Shown: positions 36,601 to 47,522 of the stretch, in pieces | Position numbering within the stretch: position 1 is the first letter of the stretch | Layout: each line of letters begins with the position of its first letter | Source of the DNA: Ustilaginoidea virens | Lineage: Eukaryota; Ascomycota; Sordariomycetes; Hypocreales; Clavicipitaceae | NCBI RefSeq assembly: GCF_000687475.1 | Contig: NC_057318.1 | Location: 62,001-126,000, forward strand | Length of the DNA: 64,000 bases | Direction: 5' to 3' | Position numbers and translations under genes: made by a program | The notes under the pieces: generated by a model | Told to the model about the DNA's origin: nothing | Database searches by the model: none | The model's input: the letters and a program-made list of their open reading frames with translations, nothing else

Positions 36601-37444
36601 AACTGGGTTACCGAGCATGTCTTTGAAAAGCAGGAATTCCGTAATGCGATACAATCCATGATTGACGGGGTAACTGCTAAAGGCAATGCTCTCAAAGCCG
36701 GAGCGGTTCCTTTTTCCGTTTTCGACACCAATGGCGTAAGTCTGCCAAATACCCTGTGTTGTATGTACAAGTCTTGTCACCACCACGGCCTACTAATCAT
36801 GTGCGAAACTGCAGCTTTTCCAGTCCAACTGGCCCCAGGGGTTTCCCCAATCGGTTTCGTTCACTAAAACCTGGTCAGGCAATATCGCTGATTTCTTCAC
36901 CGGATTATTGGGTCGCACGTCCGATGCCGGCCTGCAGAATAGTTATATAGCGAACTTTCAAGTCTGCGATGAAGACTACAACGCTTACAAGGCTACCATT
37001 GTAGCCGGGCATGAATTTATCTCGGACGCGCTTTGGAAGGCGACCACTGACCAGGAGGAGCGCATTGGCTTGCTGACCGATGTTGTCGACACCTTCACAT
37101 ATCGCGCAACTTCCAACGTTGTCACGTCTTTCAAGACTGTTTACGACAACTTGGTGCTCATGTGGGGAGACTTTGGCACGCTTTACGCTCAGAACGGCGG
37201 CAACTACGACTTTTCCGGGGCCTTTAAGCAGGCTATTAGAGAGAATCTGGAGCATCAAGTTGAGACTGCTCAAGGAACGTTCTTGACACTGCTGGCCACG
37301 TCAATCACGTATTGGAACTCCAATGCGGCCACCAAGAGATATGGTGCGCAACTCGTTGCTGATCAGCAGAAGAAATTAGCTGGGTTTAAGAAGGACGTTA
37401 AAACTTTGATTTCGTTACCTATCGCTAAGATGGCTCCGCCTTGA
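33677..37444 (+). CDS. GH18 chitinase, killer-toxin-like (subgroup C) type, with CBM18
   Basis: Large secreted chitinase that hydrolyses chitin. Exons 33677-33814, 33902-34178, 34239-34402, 34461-34624, 34683-36735 and 36815-37444; 1141 residues. Signal peptide 1-25; a cysteine-rich segment and a CBM18 (CPLNVCCSKFGFCGTTEEFC); GH18 domain with catalytic DGVDIDWE (239-246, acid E246 present) and the family's MSYDLHG and VMVWAASTDDEDG. A long cysteine-rich C-terminal region follows (about 400-720, several CxWxG and CCS/CCA repeats), then a mostly helical tail. This layout is that of fungal subgroup C chitinases, which resemble the Kluyveromyces lactis zymocin alpha/beta chitinase subunit. LysM modules, often fused in this class, are absent here but are encoded by the divergent neighbour. 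Introns 1 and 3 are best read as GC-AG introns (both GCAAGT). Confidence 0.88.
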
Positions 37445-39208
37445 AGAATTGACGAGGGTCTACAACTTAAATTTAGCCAAATAGAATGACGATAAACTTG
37501 CCATGCTCGGAAGTTGCCATCGTCCATCCAGTGACTAGACCAGCGCATCTGTCGCTCTATGAGCTTCGATGCTTTTATAAAGGGACTCGAGGCCCTTGGA
37601 ATACACTGTATATTCAGCCATGACAAAGATACAGTCCGATTAAAAGGTGAAAACTAAGTGGTTCGGCCCCCTTTCTCAAACAAGCTCCTGAGCAGTGGCT
37701 GCTTTAACCTACGTTGGCCTTGAGCTTTAGATAGAAATGGGCCCTATTGATCACCGGATCGGGCTGACCCGTTGAACATCTTCGGAGCATGGGTCTTAAC
37801 AACGAGCTCAAAACATTGCATCTCGTCTACTTCTAAAGTTCCAGCTCAACCAGCACACGACGAATGGCTAAATGAGTATTCTTGTAGCATAGGGCAGCTG
37901 GTTTCGCCCAAAATTATGACAACGCCCGCGAGATCTGTCCCTCCCGGTTACTTGCGGTATGCCCATTATTATCGTTTGGAGGTATGCCCGCTCTAGACGC
38001 AAGGACATAGTACCGCGATTATTGTCTATACCTGACGATTATCACCACAGACTTATGCAAGAGACCCAAATAACCCTTGACCCAGATACCTAGAAAGTTA
38101 CTAAATTTATAAAGAAATGGCAGGGCCTTTGTAGACTATAAAAAATACAAAGCTACCCTTCATATAACATACAAGTAAGGATGAAAAGATAGCGCAATGT
38201 TTTTAGCTAGTTATAAAGGGAAAGTCCTTGAGCAGAAGCGCATAACAGAAGGCCAAATGTCGACTAAATATTAATAAACCAGCCTGAAAACTGTAGAGAC
38301 CGGTACTAAGCTGCCTAAACTTATCATTCGTGAGTAAATGAATTCAGTAAGTACCTGGAATGTCGCATAGTTTCAATTCACACGCTATAAATGCAAACGC
38401 CCTTTAGTTTGGAGGTCGACGACATGCCTGATCCCAATTGAACTAAATAGAACGCCTGCACTTCTCTTATGAGCTTTTTCCCTACCTTGTGCTTAAGCAA
38501 CCTTCTACAGGAGAAATACAAGCCCTTATAAGGAGCTCTAACTAAGCATACTCTAATCAGTTGACTGGAGCGGACATGAAATAGTAGCTATTTTTTTGGC
38601 GTTAGCAAGGTGTGAAGCCCCAGAATCCCAGTCGTATATAAAGCGCTTACAATGGGGAGAGATATGTGTGATCGCCTCACATGTAAACTCCGTAATTAGG
38701 TCATCCTGGTACAGACACAGGCCAAGAGTGTATCGGTAAAGTAACTTTGATACTCTTGGATGAAGTAAACAGTTTTGACCGTGATATTTCAGTGGTTAGA
38801 ATGAGCTGCCAATTACCGGGCTGGTTTTACCGAGCCCTTTAAACTACAATTAGTATCAAGATGTCTGATTACTTCAGAGGAATGGTATTGAAGTTGTAGC
38901 ATCTTTCAGTCTTTGACTTTGGTCCATGTAAGCATTTAATAACACTGGTGATTGTTTTAAGTACTGTGACGATAATCTGAGTAGTCTGCATCACACGCAA
39001 TAGCAATTAACCGCCATCCCAGAATCAGCTCTGTTACAACGGCTAGACCGTAGGCTACCCAGCGAATTCCTTATAGGACGCGTAGCGAATTTCATTTACC
39101 TCTGGATTGCCTATTTTATTTCCTGACTTGCTTCCTCCTTGCTCTCTCCTTCGTCCCACTTGAACCCGGCTACACAGCCACAAAATTAAACAAAAAACCT
39201 GCTTTGTC
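37445..39208. other. AT-rich gene-free stretch
   Basis: About 1.76 kb, AT-rich, with frequent stops on both strands. Probably decayed repeat DNA, no family recognised. It contains the chitinase terminator at its left end. Confidence 0.5.
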
Positions 39209-39631
39209 TTATGCTTCAAGAGACCCAGGCCCGTTTCCTTTCTTACTTGCAAGACACAAGTGTTGCATATGGTTGCCGAGTGTCTCAAAGTCCTCCCAGG
39301 CGCCTACATAAGGAGCCACCGCATTGAAAAGCTTCCCCACCTCCTGTTCATAAGATGGTTCTTTTACGACAGTATGCGGGTGCGCGCAGTGCAGGCAGAA
39401 GTTTTTCCCATACTCGAGCATTACATCAATCCAGGCAGTCGGATTTGTAGTTAATGGCGGAACGGCCATTGGCCGACTGAACAAGTCGCCTACCAATTTC
39501 GCGTCTTTCATTGTTTTTAAATATTCCTTGCATTTCTCGTTGTTATTCCAAACGGGGGCGGCGGGGGCGGCGAAGCCAATGTGGATGAAGCCGGCTACGG
39601 GCAAAACCAACTTGACGTTGTTGAGAAGCAT
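39209..39631 (-). CDS. small secreted cysteine protein, island family copy 3
   Basis: 140 residues from the ATG at 39631 (the frame continues upstream without another ATG). A signal peptide of about 21 residues ends at GFA-A. The family pattern is clear: KCKEYL (first Cys), AWIDVML, FCLHCAHPH (CxxC), YEQEVGKLFNAVAPY, AWED, and a final cysteine in LCLASK. It is closest to copy 4, sharing the CxxCAxPH and EVGKL/ELGKL blocks and a conserved 5' flank. Nothing suggests an enzyme; a secreted effector, toxin or binding protein are all possible. On the opposite side of the chitinase from copies 1 and 2, same strand. Confidence 0.78.
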   Translation of the reverse strand: MLLNNVKLVLPVAGFIHIGFAAPAAPVWNNNEKCKEYLKTMKDAKLVGDLFSRPMAVPPLTTNPTAWIDVMLEYGKNFCLHCAHPHTVVKEPSYEQEVGKLFNAVAPYVGAWEDFETLGNHMQHLCLASKKGNGPGSLEA

Positions 39632-40758
39632 GTTGATACAGCTATTGACTCTTTGAATTCTAGAGTGATTCTTGGCAGCAAGAATTATCGCTCTTGATGA
39701 ATCGAAAGACAAGTAAAATGAGGTAGCAAAAGACGTCGTCCCGTAGCCAAGAAGGATCTAGTCCTTTATACATCTTACAGTTACAGGCGATATTACCTAC
39801 AATGCTTCCCAATGTATCCTGCCGAAACGGACAGTTGTCCTCCGTGTCTTTTAGAAATGAGCGGACTTGTGGCTGTTGCTTGCAGAGTGCTGCAACTCGT
39901 ATACCCACCCTGGTTAACCTGTCGGATCAACGGGTCCGCCATCGGGCCTCCATAGAATAAACTTGTGTCGCGAATAACTTTATTCAGGCAGCCGCACCAG
40001 CCATGTCATGTTTTGAGTTTGGCAAGTCAGAGTATGGAGCACCGAGATCTCGGGAGAAGTCGGTACAGCGCGCAGGATCTCACCAGTCAAGAACGGGGTG
40101 AGGATCGCTGACATGATAAGTAGCTATAAGACTAAAGAAGTATTTCAAAAGGGGATTGTTAGACCGACGGGATTTCTGGGGGTTGGTAACCCAGCTGGTC
40201 TAGTCATAAAAGCTCTGCTGGCGATGGAGTTGAAGACATGCTGCAAGAAAATGGGGATATAAAGATGACATCTAATGAAATCAGGGACTAACGAATTATA
40301 AGGATTGTGGAATCAGGGAACTGTCTTGTTCGCGAGCCACTACGGCTAAGATTAGGCTACATCGAGTCAACTATCGCGACTGTATTTAGAAGGAGTTTTT
40401 CACCTGATAGCTAATTACAGCCCACTTGATTGGGATTAATGGTGGCAGAGCCTACCTAGCCCTAGGTATCGGTCACGAACTGTACATAGAAATGCCAACT
40501 GATAACCTTGGCTGGAGGTAATATTACCTTGCATACGACAAACCGACCTTACATTCCCCTTTTACCGTCTTCAACCGACAGGCCCTGTTGCGGCGGTTAC
40601 ACACTTGGATATGATGGTAGAACATGTAGCGAACTTCGTTTGTGTTTTTTTTAATTGCAATTCTATTTCCCGCCCTTCTTCATCCTTTCCTCCTCCCATC
40701 ATGTTTTTTTTCCTTTGCTTGGCCCCGCCTAACCTAAGAGGCCGCATAGGTCACAAGA
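39632..40758. other. intergenic region between copies 3 and 4
   Basis: About 1.13 kb. The first ~100 bases match the 5' flank of copy 4 (see findings) and should carry the copy 3 promoter. The rest holds the copy 4 terminator and no gene. Confidence 0.5.
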
Positions 40759-41148
40759 TCATTTTTGACTCGATGCACATAATCCTTCCATAGCATCGCC
40801 GAGCGACTGCACGCTGTTCCAGGAGCTAGCCGAGTAAGGAGACGCATGGTTAATAAGCTTACCCAACTCCCTTGTGAAAGCGTCATACTCGAGGAAACCG
40901 TGCGGACTTGCGCAGTTATTGCACCATGCCAGACCAGGCCCGATTAGCTTATCAAGCCAGCCGGGTAGATCGAAAAGTGGTCTCGGAGGCGCGCCAAATG
41001 CCAGCGGGAGAGTTTGGCCGATACTTTTCTTCACTGTCATCATTGCTGATAAATAATCGTTGCAAGGCTTGCTGGTCTCGTAGGCCAAGCCAACGTGGGC
41101 TAAAGCGGCTACTGCTGGCACGAGCCATTTAGCTGTGTTGATGTGCAT
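40759..41148 (-). CDS. small secreted cysteine protein, island family copy 4
   Basis: 129 residues from the ATG at 41148 (the frame is open further upstream, but this start gives a clean signal peptide, MHINTAKWLVP..., ending near GLA-Y). Pattern: PCNDYL (first Cys), GWLDKLI, WCNNCASPH (CxxC), TRELGKLINHASPY, a tryptophan, and a final cysteine in MEGLCASS. The N terminus MHINxA is nearly the same as in copy 1 (MHINKA). A 12-base A-tract lies about 100 bases upstream. Same strand and orientation as the other three copies. Confidence 0.78.
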   Translation of the reverse strand: MHINTAKWLVPAVAALAHVGLAYETSKPCNDYLSAMMTVKKSIGQTLPLAFGAPPRPLFDLPGWLDKLIGPGLAWCNNCASPHGFLEYDAFTRELGKLINHASPYSASSWNSVQSLGDAMEGLCASSQK

Positions 41149-42826
41149 GTTGACGAAGCCGTTGGCTCGTTGAGTTCTATAGTGGTTTTGGTTACGACCT
41201 TTGGGGCAGCAAGAAATATCGCTCGCGATCTGGGACAAAACAAAGGTACAAAAAAAAAAAGTTCTAGGTGAGAATAAGGGCAAAGTCTGTAGCCAAGACT
41301 GAAGGCAGCTGTGTCTATCTGCAGACAAGTGAATCCTATATATACCGAGCAAATCCTATCATACACATTACGCATAATACTTACTAATAAAGGCCTTACC
41401 AACAAACATAGTAATACTGCGTCTGGTGTCTTTTGGACTCTGTGGTTGAAATTGGCCGGCTCCTAATGTTGAAACTCGTGAAGTCTCCCCCCCACCTCTT
41501 CGCGATTGACATGTGGGAGCATGCTGCCGGGCATCTCAAGAGTTTCAACAACGGCGCATACGTAAAGATGCCGGGAAAGGTTTTCAAACATGCCGGCCCA
41601 CATGATACCTCGGAAGCGATTCTTATCACGATGCAATGACCGGTAATAGCTACTGGTCTAGAGATACCTTTACATATATAGGGCGAGCGCGGGGAACTGA
41701 GGTAGAGGTGTGATTCTAGATAACATACATTTTGTCATGCTGTAAAAGAGAAAAAGGGGCAGTCAGGGATTGGAGCGGTTGTGCTATGGTCACGTGTGCA
41801 GAAATGTGTGTGGAGTACTCTGTGAATAGAAGCAAAATGCGGGGCATGTCGCTACTTATGGAAGAATGTGTGCAAAGATACAAATTGCGTCTTAGGCTTA
41901 GCGTTTCCCGGCATGTTGGAAAACCCCCTTCCCGGCATGAGTTAGGTCCCGGCATCTTTACGTACTCAACAACAGCCGCTTGGGACGGGTGGGCACGCCA
42001 ACACGCCGGGAAGGCTTTTCAGAGTACGTAAACAGCCAGTGAAGGGTTTCCCACACATCCATTGATGGCTTCCGACGGTTGAAAATCCTTGCATCACCCA
42101 AGCCACCCGGGCTAGTTTCTTGGTTCGTCAGCAGCGGCCAGGGGCGTTTCTCCAAAGTTCCCAAAGTTATCCACGACGGGTCACGAAAACATTGACAAGA
42201 AGCGCGTGTAAATGACGGAGATCACGCTGAAATGGTACTGTAGTATAATGCTGGTGATAGTGATTGATTTGCGCGGATCTGCTCAGCAGTGATGCTGTAC
42301 TCCGTAGCAGCAGAAAACTTGTGTTACGACAAGGTTGCATTACAGTACAACGTTATCGGTATCGGTGTACCTGGGTAGATCGGTATGTACCTATGTACCA
42401 ACACCTAAGGTACTCGCTTGCTGTCAGCAAATGGGTCGACGAGTCATATCGCTCCACCTGCGGAGTACTCCGTGCTCGTATTTCAGCCGCAATCTGCAGA
42501 AAGCACTCCGCACTCCGCGCGACAAGATGCCAATGGCACCTCTCTGCAGTGCAGTCTCACCTCTCTGAGCGCTGTATCTCAGTTCAATGTTTCAACCCTC
42601 TTGAGCCATCTTTCCCTGGTTCGTTTGGTTCGCTCCTTCCACCTCGAGTGAAGCGCCCTTCGTCATCGTCACACAACGAGACAGACTCCATCCTGCTGAT
42701 TTCCAACGACCCTGCCTTTTGTGTTTCGATTCCCGCCCACTCCAGAGACCATGGCAACCTGTGCACAAGTTCTTTCTCGTCATCCTCACTGGCGCCCCAG
42801 CCGCTCAATCGGCTGCAGAGAGCACC
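41149..42826. other. intergenic region at right border of island
   Basis: About 1.68 kb. Its left end is the copy 4 promoter, with the flank shared with copy 3. No gene is supported. Its right end is the oxidase promoter and holds TACTCCGTA at 42,298-42,306 and the 12-base palindrome CGGAGTACTCCG at 42,461-42,472. Confidence 0.5.
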
Positions 42827-44383
42827 ATGGGCAATTTCCAGAGCTCGCCGCTGCAGCAATGTCTCAACTCGGTCTGCCAGGGACGCAGCGCCTGTGTGGC
42901 ATTTCCTAGCGATCCTCTGTACCAGCTGTCGTGGGTCAAAGCCTACAACAAAGCCATCCACGTTACCCCGATTGCCGTTATCCGACCCAAGACGGCCGAC
43001 GAGGTTGCCCAAGCTATCAATTGCGCCGTGCAGAGCAAGGTCCATGTCCAAGCCAAGTCTGGAGGGCATTCTTACGGGTGAGCCGTAACCCGGCCATGAC
43101 GTTCGTTGGGTGTTCCAAAAATGTTCACGCTGACATCTCATCCAGCAACTACGGTCTGGGTGGCCAAGATGGAGGGCTCATGGTTGACATGGTCAACTTT
43201 CAACAATTCACCTTGAATACCACCTCCTGGCAAGCGACCTTTGGTTCTGGCTACAAGCTCGGCCAACTCGACATGCAGCTGCACAAGAGTGGTGGACGTG
43301 CCATGGCCCACGGCACCTGCCCCGGAGTGGGAGCCGGCGGCCATCTCACCATTGTGCGTTGCTGCCTCCCCGCGGATCGAGTGCTTTAGCTCTCATAGCC
43401 AACTTACTTACAACGCGGTTTTCTAGGGCGGAATTGGCCCTTCGTCGCGCATGTGGGGAACAGCTCTCGACCACGTCATCGAGGTGGAAGTTGTCACCGC
43501 TGACGGTCAAATACGCAAGGCGAGCGAAAAGGAAAACTCAGACTTGTTCTGGGCCCTTCGAGGGGCCGGTGCTAGCTTCGGCATCATCACGCAGTTCACC
43601 GTCCGCACACAGCCAGAGCCTGGGCATGTCGTCGAGTACACGTACGGATTCAACTTTGGCAGGCAGCAAGACATGGCGGCCGTGTACGAATCGTGGCAAA
43701 AACTCGTCAACGAACCCCAGCTCGATAGGCGCTTTTCCTCTCTGTTCATTGCCCAGCCTCTAGGCGCCATCATCACTGGAACCTTTTTCGGCACCAGGCA
43801 GGAATATGTAGCCACCGGAATCCCTGGCAAAATCCCCAGAGGCGGCACCCTTGTCTTCAAGGCCACCGATTGGCTCGGCTCTCTGGCGCACATTGCCGAG
43901 AAGACCGGCATAGAGCTTAGCAACATCCCATCGCAGTTCTACAGCAAGTCCCTTGCCCTTCGCCAGCAAGACGCCCTTACCCACGAGACGGTAACCAGCC
44001 TCTTCAACTACACGGGTTCCGCTGATGCCGGCACACCCCTGTGGGCCGTTATTTTCGACACCCACGGCGGTGCCATCAGCCAAGTCGCTGATGATTCCAC
44101 GGCATATCCTCACCGCGACAAACTAATCATGTACCAGTCTTACGTTGTAGGCCTACCCCTGCGTGAAAAGTCGAGGGATTTCGCCCAGGGCATCCACGAC
44201 ATCATCCAGAAAGGGTCTCCGAATGCCAATACAAGATACGCCGGATACGTAGACTCTATGCTTGGTCGGTCTGAGGCACAACAGACGTACTGGGGGGGCA
44301 AGTTACCGAAACTTGGCCAAATCAAGGCCAAATGGGATCCCAAAGACGTTTTCCACAACCCTCAAAGCGTTGACCCAGCTTAG
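42827..44383 (+). CDS. bicovalent-FAD oligosaccharide oxidase (BBE family)
   Basis: FAD-linked oxidase of the berberine-bridge/glucooligosaccharide oxidase family, oxidising the reducing end or an alcohol of a small substrate and releasing hydrogen peroxide. Exons 42827-43077, 43146-43353 and 43427-44383; 471 residues. Both covalent flavin sites are visible: H81 in SGGHSYG and C142 in HGTCPGVG. GGIGPSSR..G and DLFWALRGAG are typical FAD-domain motifs, and a BBE motif near the C terminus (NPQS region) is present. The start is the ATG in AGCACCATGGGC; upstream frames lack one. No convincing signal peptide is seen, which is unusual for enzymes acting on wall sugars. Alternative roles include secondary-metabolite oxidation. 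Confidence 0.9.
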
Positions 44384-47300
44384 ACGGACGTGCAAGGCTT
44401 ACACTTTTTGCTTGGGCACGGGATACAGAGGCCGATTCGTACTCTTGCTGCTTGCCTTGGGACTTCCAATGGCGGTATATGGCAGGCGTATTTTTCTGTT
44501 GTTTTCTTTCCACCTCGATGTGGTAGACATGTGTTTCCCCGCGCATGTTGCTAGCGTGGGAGAGAGATTGCAACGTGCATCTGGTGTACTCTAACATAGA
44601 CTTGCCAAACGCATAGACCGAAACGACTAGATTGAGTTTCCGCAACTTTTTGATAATGTAAGACTTGAGAAAAGCCGAGATTATAACGACTGGATTGAGC
44701 TCCATCAGGTCTTGATTATAGTAGACCCGATCGAGGCCAGGATTATAATTTATTCGCTTCCATCATTTCTCGATGCATTCATCAGGTTCAAATACTATAA
44801 TCACAGAGTCCATATACCCCGACTCGAGAGCTCATATATCGGCGGCCTCGAAGTGGACGTCGACACCATACACGACACGTCTACATCAAAGCGAGGGAAC
44901 TAGTGAATCTCAGCCAGGTGTCCTAGAAGCATCCGTCCAAGTGACGTGTCGTGCTACAATGCGGTGTTCTGCGAAAACTCGCTGGAGCTCGTCGGCATCA
45001 ACTGGCGAGGGGAGGGCGAGCGCGACTCTACGGGATTCCTGGTCTCGCTTTCTCGGGGGAGTATTACAGGTCGCGGAGCAGGGTGCAAAGCCTGCTCGAG
45101 GTTTCAGACGAGCCACCCCGCCCGGTGTTATGCCGCGATGGTATACTTGCCGCGTCAGCCGCACCGTATCCGAGGAAGTAGCTCGAGCTTTGACGCGGCT
45201 CTGTTCTGGGATTCCCAGGCAATGAATGCTAGCAAGTCGCTAGCCAGTGCTCCGTTCGTTTTTAGTGAGAGGGCCTGGTCGATTCCAAGGCTGTGGGCAA
45301 CGACTTGCAGCGCCGGCTGGGCTGAGGCCGTTGAGGCGCCGAGTATGCGATTGTCTGGACCTCGATGCCGGTAAAGTCACATTAGTACGGCTTGTGGTTT
45401 GCAACATGTCGGTTCTGTCGTGTATACCATCGCTCTTGGGCATAAAGAGCTGGTTTTCAAAATATACCGCAATACACGGGAACGTTCAGGGTCCGATGCT
45501 TTTCATATATAAAAGTAAAAACAACGTTTCTGTGTCCTCGAACCAAATTCATGGTCAATGCTCGCCGCCGGAGGGGCATAATTATCAGTAAGACATTAAA
45601 AGCGTAGGGAGGACGAGTATTGCCCTCGCTTCGCAGGGTGTGCCGAAGCACGTGGCATACGACACGAAGAAGTGTTGCACCAAGAATTGAGACTCTGTAT
45701 GGGTGGACGCTCGTCAGATACTCCCGTGACTCCCTTTCCCCGAAGAAATGTGGGCGTTTCCACTGCCGTGAAGCAAACTCTAGGTGTGCAAGTCACCAAC
45801 CAACCTATGAGATGCCCTTGTACTGCCGATCAGCCCCGGCCAACATGACCAGGTCCCTTTGCTGGGGTCGATGGGCCGCTAATGTCGTTCCTTTGTCGAA
45901 CGAATGGAACACGTCGTACTGCTCGACTAGCATAAGCTTTTATTCCCAGTCGGTCGGTCTGAATGTGGGAAGCACGAGGTCGTGATAGAGATCAAGGCCA
46001 AGGGCAAACCAAAATATGCATTGACCTGCTGATCAGAAGCCTGGCCCTCTGTTTTTTTTTTTTTTTTTTTGTGGCATGGCGATTCATTGGTTGAAGCAGC
46101 GCATTCCTAGAAGTCGAGCGTGACCATTGACGACATCAGGACGGCGTCTCGATTTTTCCAGTTCTGGTTCTCCAAGCTACGGCGGCACCAGAGCACTCCG
46201 TTCCGCTGGTCATGGGCAAGGCCGACACTCGAGAACAAGCTTATGCTGAAACATTTCCATCCTCTTTGTTTCGGGCATTCAACGGAGAATTGCGCTGGCT
46301 CCAGGTGTTTTGACGCCCATCAGCCCTTATGACTCTAGTGTTTACGTAGACTGGAGCTAATCTTGAACAAGAACCCCCAGAGCCTGCACGCGCACGCCAT
46401 CTGAGCTTCGAATCGGAAAAAAAAAGGAATGGGTTTTCCGCGGCGGTCTCCTCTCGTCGGGCATTCGCGGGTGACGGTGCTCACTGGAAGAAGGACCCTG
46501 ATGGAAAACGACGGTGGCACTGGATAAGTAGTAAATTATCCCGCCTGACGCAAATTTCAGCAAATCGGCGGCACTCGGTGGAGATCAAGCTTTTCAACGC
46601 ACCAGCTGTCGAGAGATCCAGGAGCGGATCAGCTGCTCCATTCGTGCATGCATGAGCACGAAGCGTCATCGCCAACGCAGATATCGCATCAACCAGCGTC
46701 GACATTGGAGCTCTAAATCACGGACCGGTATAATCGCTTTTCCGTTATGGCCGCCTAGGAACCGGATTGTGGGATAGACGCGGCAAGGAAAATGAACAGT
46801 CGGAGCCGTTTGTCTCGGACTTTTGGAACACTCACCTTGACATACATACCGTACATGACTTGGAAACCAGAAATTTCGCCGTGGTCTATCCGGGCGGACG
46901 CACATGCTGATTTCCCCTACCCCTCCTCCCCCACCTTTTCTCAAGCCCGTTTTCCTTGCATCAATGCCTCGTGACCAGGACGAATATTCATCGACTCAGC
47001 ATTTCCGCATCCGGACACAGCTTGGCTTGAGTCAGCGATTTTCCTTTCCTCCTCTTTTGTTGTTCCTTTCCTCTAGGTTTGCACTAGACGCGATCAAGGG
47101 CCAAGGGTCGCATCCGTGACGATCCCTATTCAACCAAAAGCCAGACCCGACTTATTGATGTATCCACAGTTCATGCGAGTCTTTTCCTCAGGCATCCTAC
47201 ACCCGCCTTTGGCCCTGCCATTCTCCCGCATTTTGCTTCGCAACGGCGAAATCCACCGTTTCGCGTGTTTCTCATGGGACGCACATCATACCATGCATGG

Positions 47301-47522
47301 CAGTCAAGAAGACATATTCTCGCGCCTACACTCCACCAGGCGCATGCTCCACCACGATAGCTTATCTTGATAGCGACCCAGCCCGTCACCAAGGGCAAAA
47401 AACAAAAGATCGGCCGCGGGGGAACGCGCGGCGACACAAGCACGTCTTTGGCCCTCGACCCAATCTGCCACAACAGCGGCGAGCACCGGCGACGCCCCCC
47501 TTTCACCTTCTTGGACGTGATA
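44384..47522. other. long intergenic region before cyclin gene
   Basis: About 3.1 kb without a confident gene. The stretch 44,910-45,400 is GC-richer and has coding-like frames on the minus strand (for example one containing ALASDLLAFIAWESQN), but with a frame break and no recognised domain; it may be a decayed gene. An 18-base T-tract is at about 46,052-46,070. The right end (about 46,800-47,520) is pyrimidine-rich, as expected for a fungal promoter. Confidence 0.45.
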
